DNA from: CAVZXS01 sp963779325
GTDB taxonomy: Bacteria; Bacteroidota; Bacteroidia; Chitinophagales; Chitinophagaceae
Direction: 5' to 3'
DNA length: 64,000 bases
Assembly (NCBI GenBank): GCA_963779325.1
Contig: CAVZXS010000032.1
Span: 1 to 64,000 of the forward strand
Numbering within the stretch: position 1 is the stretch's first letter; each line of letters opens with the position of its first letter. This document shows positions 63,392 through 64,000 of this stretch, piece after piece. The translations under genes were made by a program, and so were the position numbers. Under the pieces are notes generated by a model. The model saw only the letters and a list, made by a program, of their open reading frames with translations, ran no database searches and was not told where the DNA came from.

Positions 63392-64000
63392 ATGGCAGAA
63401 ATAAAAAACATACAGGATTCAATATTTCCTTTTAAGGGGTGGGGAGAGGATTTTGCTTCCAAAACCAAAGGTGATAAAGTAATATGGGCATTGGTAATGT
63501 TACTGGTGCTTATATCATTGCTTGTAGTGTACAGCGCCACGGGTTCATTGGCTTATAAAAATTATAAAGGCAATACGGAAGTATACCTTTTCAAGCAGGT
63601 TACGTTCATTGCATTGGGTATGGGGCTAATTTATTTTGCACACCGCGTTAACTATACTATTTATTCAAGAATAGCTACCATCCTTTTTTTATGCTGTATT
63701 CCTTTGTTGTTATATACACTTTTCTTCGGCGTACGTATGAATGAAGGAAGCCGCTGGATTCGCCTGCCCATTATCAATATGACAATGCAAACATCCGATT
63801 TGGCGAAGCTTGCACTGTTTATGTTTTTGGCAAGGCAGTTAAGTAAAAAACAAAAAGTAATAAAAGATTTCAAGAAAGGATTTATACCGCTTATTACACC
63901 GATAGCGGTTACCTGTATGCTCATTGCACCGGCTAATTTATCTACGGCGTTATTATTGGGAGCTACCTGTATGGTATTGCTTTTTATCGGTCGTGTAAAT
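63392..64000 (+). CDS. ftsW: Lipid II polymerase FtsW (partial, runs off window)
   Basis: The first 203 codons from ATG 63392; the gene continues past the window. VMLLVLISLLVVYSATGSLA (first membrane segment with the YSAT pattern) and EGSRWIRLPIINMTMQTSD, the conserved SEDS-family motif (usually NGARRWI...QPSE), identify it. Several membrane segments follow. It polymerises lipid II at the septum together with FtsI. The position after murD is the standard dcw order, with murG expected next. Confidence 0.93.
   Translation, partial: MAEIKNIQDSIFPFKGWGEDFASKTKGDKVIWALVMLLVLISLLVVYSATGSLAYKNYKGNTEVYLFKQVTFIALGMGLIYFAHRVNYTIYSRIATILFLCCIPLLLYTLFFGVRMNEGSRWIRLPIINMTMQTSDLAKLALFMFLARQLSKKQKVIKDFKKGFIPLITPIAVTCMLIAPANLSTALLLGATCMVLLFIGRVN

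Overview
The window looks like a chromosomal segment of a Bacteroidota bacterium, most likely in or near the family Chitinophagaceae. Evidence: a 2383-residue SprA/Sov-type translocon protein of the type IX secretion system (T9SS), a SusC/SusD pair, a protein with a T9SS type-B (CHU_C-like) sorting domain, futalosine-pathway menaquinone genes, weak ribosome-binding sites, and TAnnTTTG-type -7 promoter boxes just upstream of several starts. No rRNA, tRNA or CRISPR array was recognised.

Layout. Positions 1-3.9 kb are accessory: a frameshifted surface lipoprotein with a Gly-rich linker and an overlapping downstream gene, bracketed by two copies of a 46-bp hairpin repeat, then a repeat-filled gap. 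3.9-9.3 kb carries two paralogous NarL/LuxR response regulators around a methyltransferase, then a class-IV PLP enzyme and a photolyase. 9.3-11.2 kb is a small accessory island: an XRE regulator divergent from a lipoprotein with a Cys-rich hydrophobic C-terminus, a three-TM protein and a paralogue of the lipoprotein's N-terminal part. 11.2-20.5 kb is housekeeping: MqnD/MqnB, two tandem QueD/PTPS genes with FolE, FabD, GNAT, TlpA-like thioredoxin, a trans-sulfuration PLP enzyme, DinB, FabH and RuvA. 20.6-27.7 kb is sprA. 27.9-43 kb is mostly minus strand: SDR, a large T9SS cargo protein, alpha/beta hydrolase, Lnt, GuaB, DprA, a PorE-like OmpA protein, QueE and FolD, with a collagen-like lipoprotein on the plus strand. 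43-50.5 kb holds a barrel protein, a helix-hairpin-helix protein and SusC/SusD. 50.6-54.3 kb has a DUF3467 protein, YqgE, a histidine kinase and QueA. 54.6-64 kb is the start of the dcw cell-wall/division cluster: mraZ-rsmH-ftsL-ftsI-murE-mraY-murD-ftsW (ftsW runs off the window).

Connections. FolE, QueD, QueE and QueA are parts of queuosine synthesis. SprA, the PorE-like protein and the type-B cargo belong to the T9SS. MqnB and MqnD are consecutive genes of menaquinone synthesis.

Two cross-cutting observations matter most. First, short repeats with a 7-bp period occur all over the window, between genes and inside genes, where they are translated as 7-residue periodic peptides (MqnD, Lnt, QueE, DprA) or as signal-peptide cores (PorE-like and HhH proteins). 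Palindromic and terminal-inverted-repeat elements, one with an exact 8-bp target duplication, accompany them. Second, at least nine genes, including guaB and lnt, are interrupted by single-base indels, mostly in homopolymers. This fits uncorrected sequencing error better than decay, so frameshifted genes are annotated over their full inferred extent.
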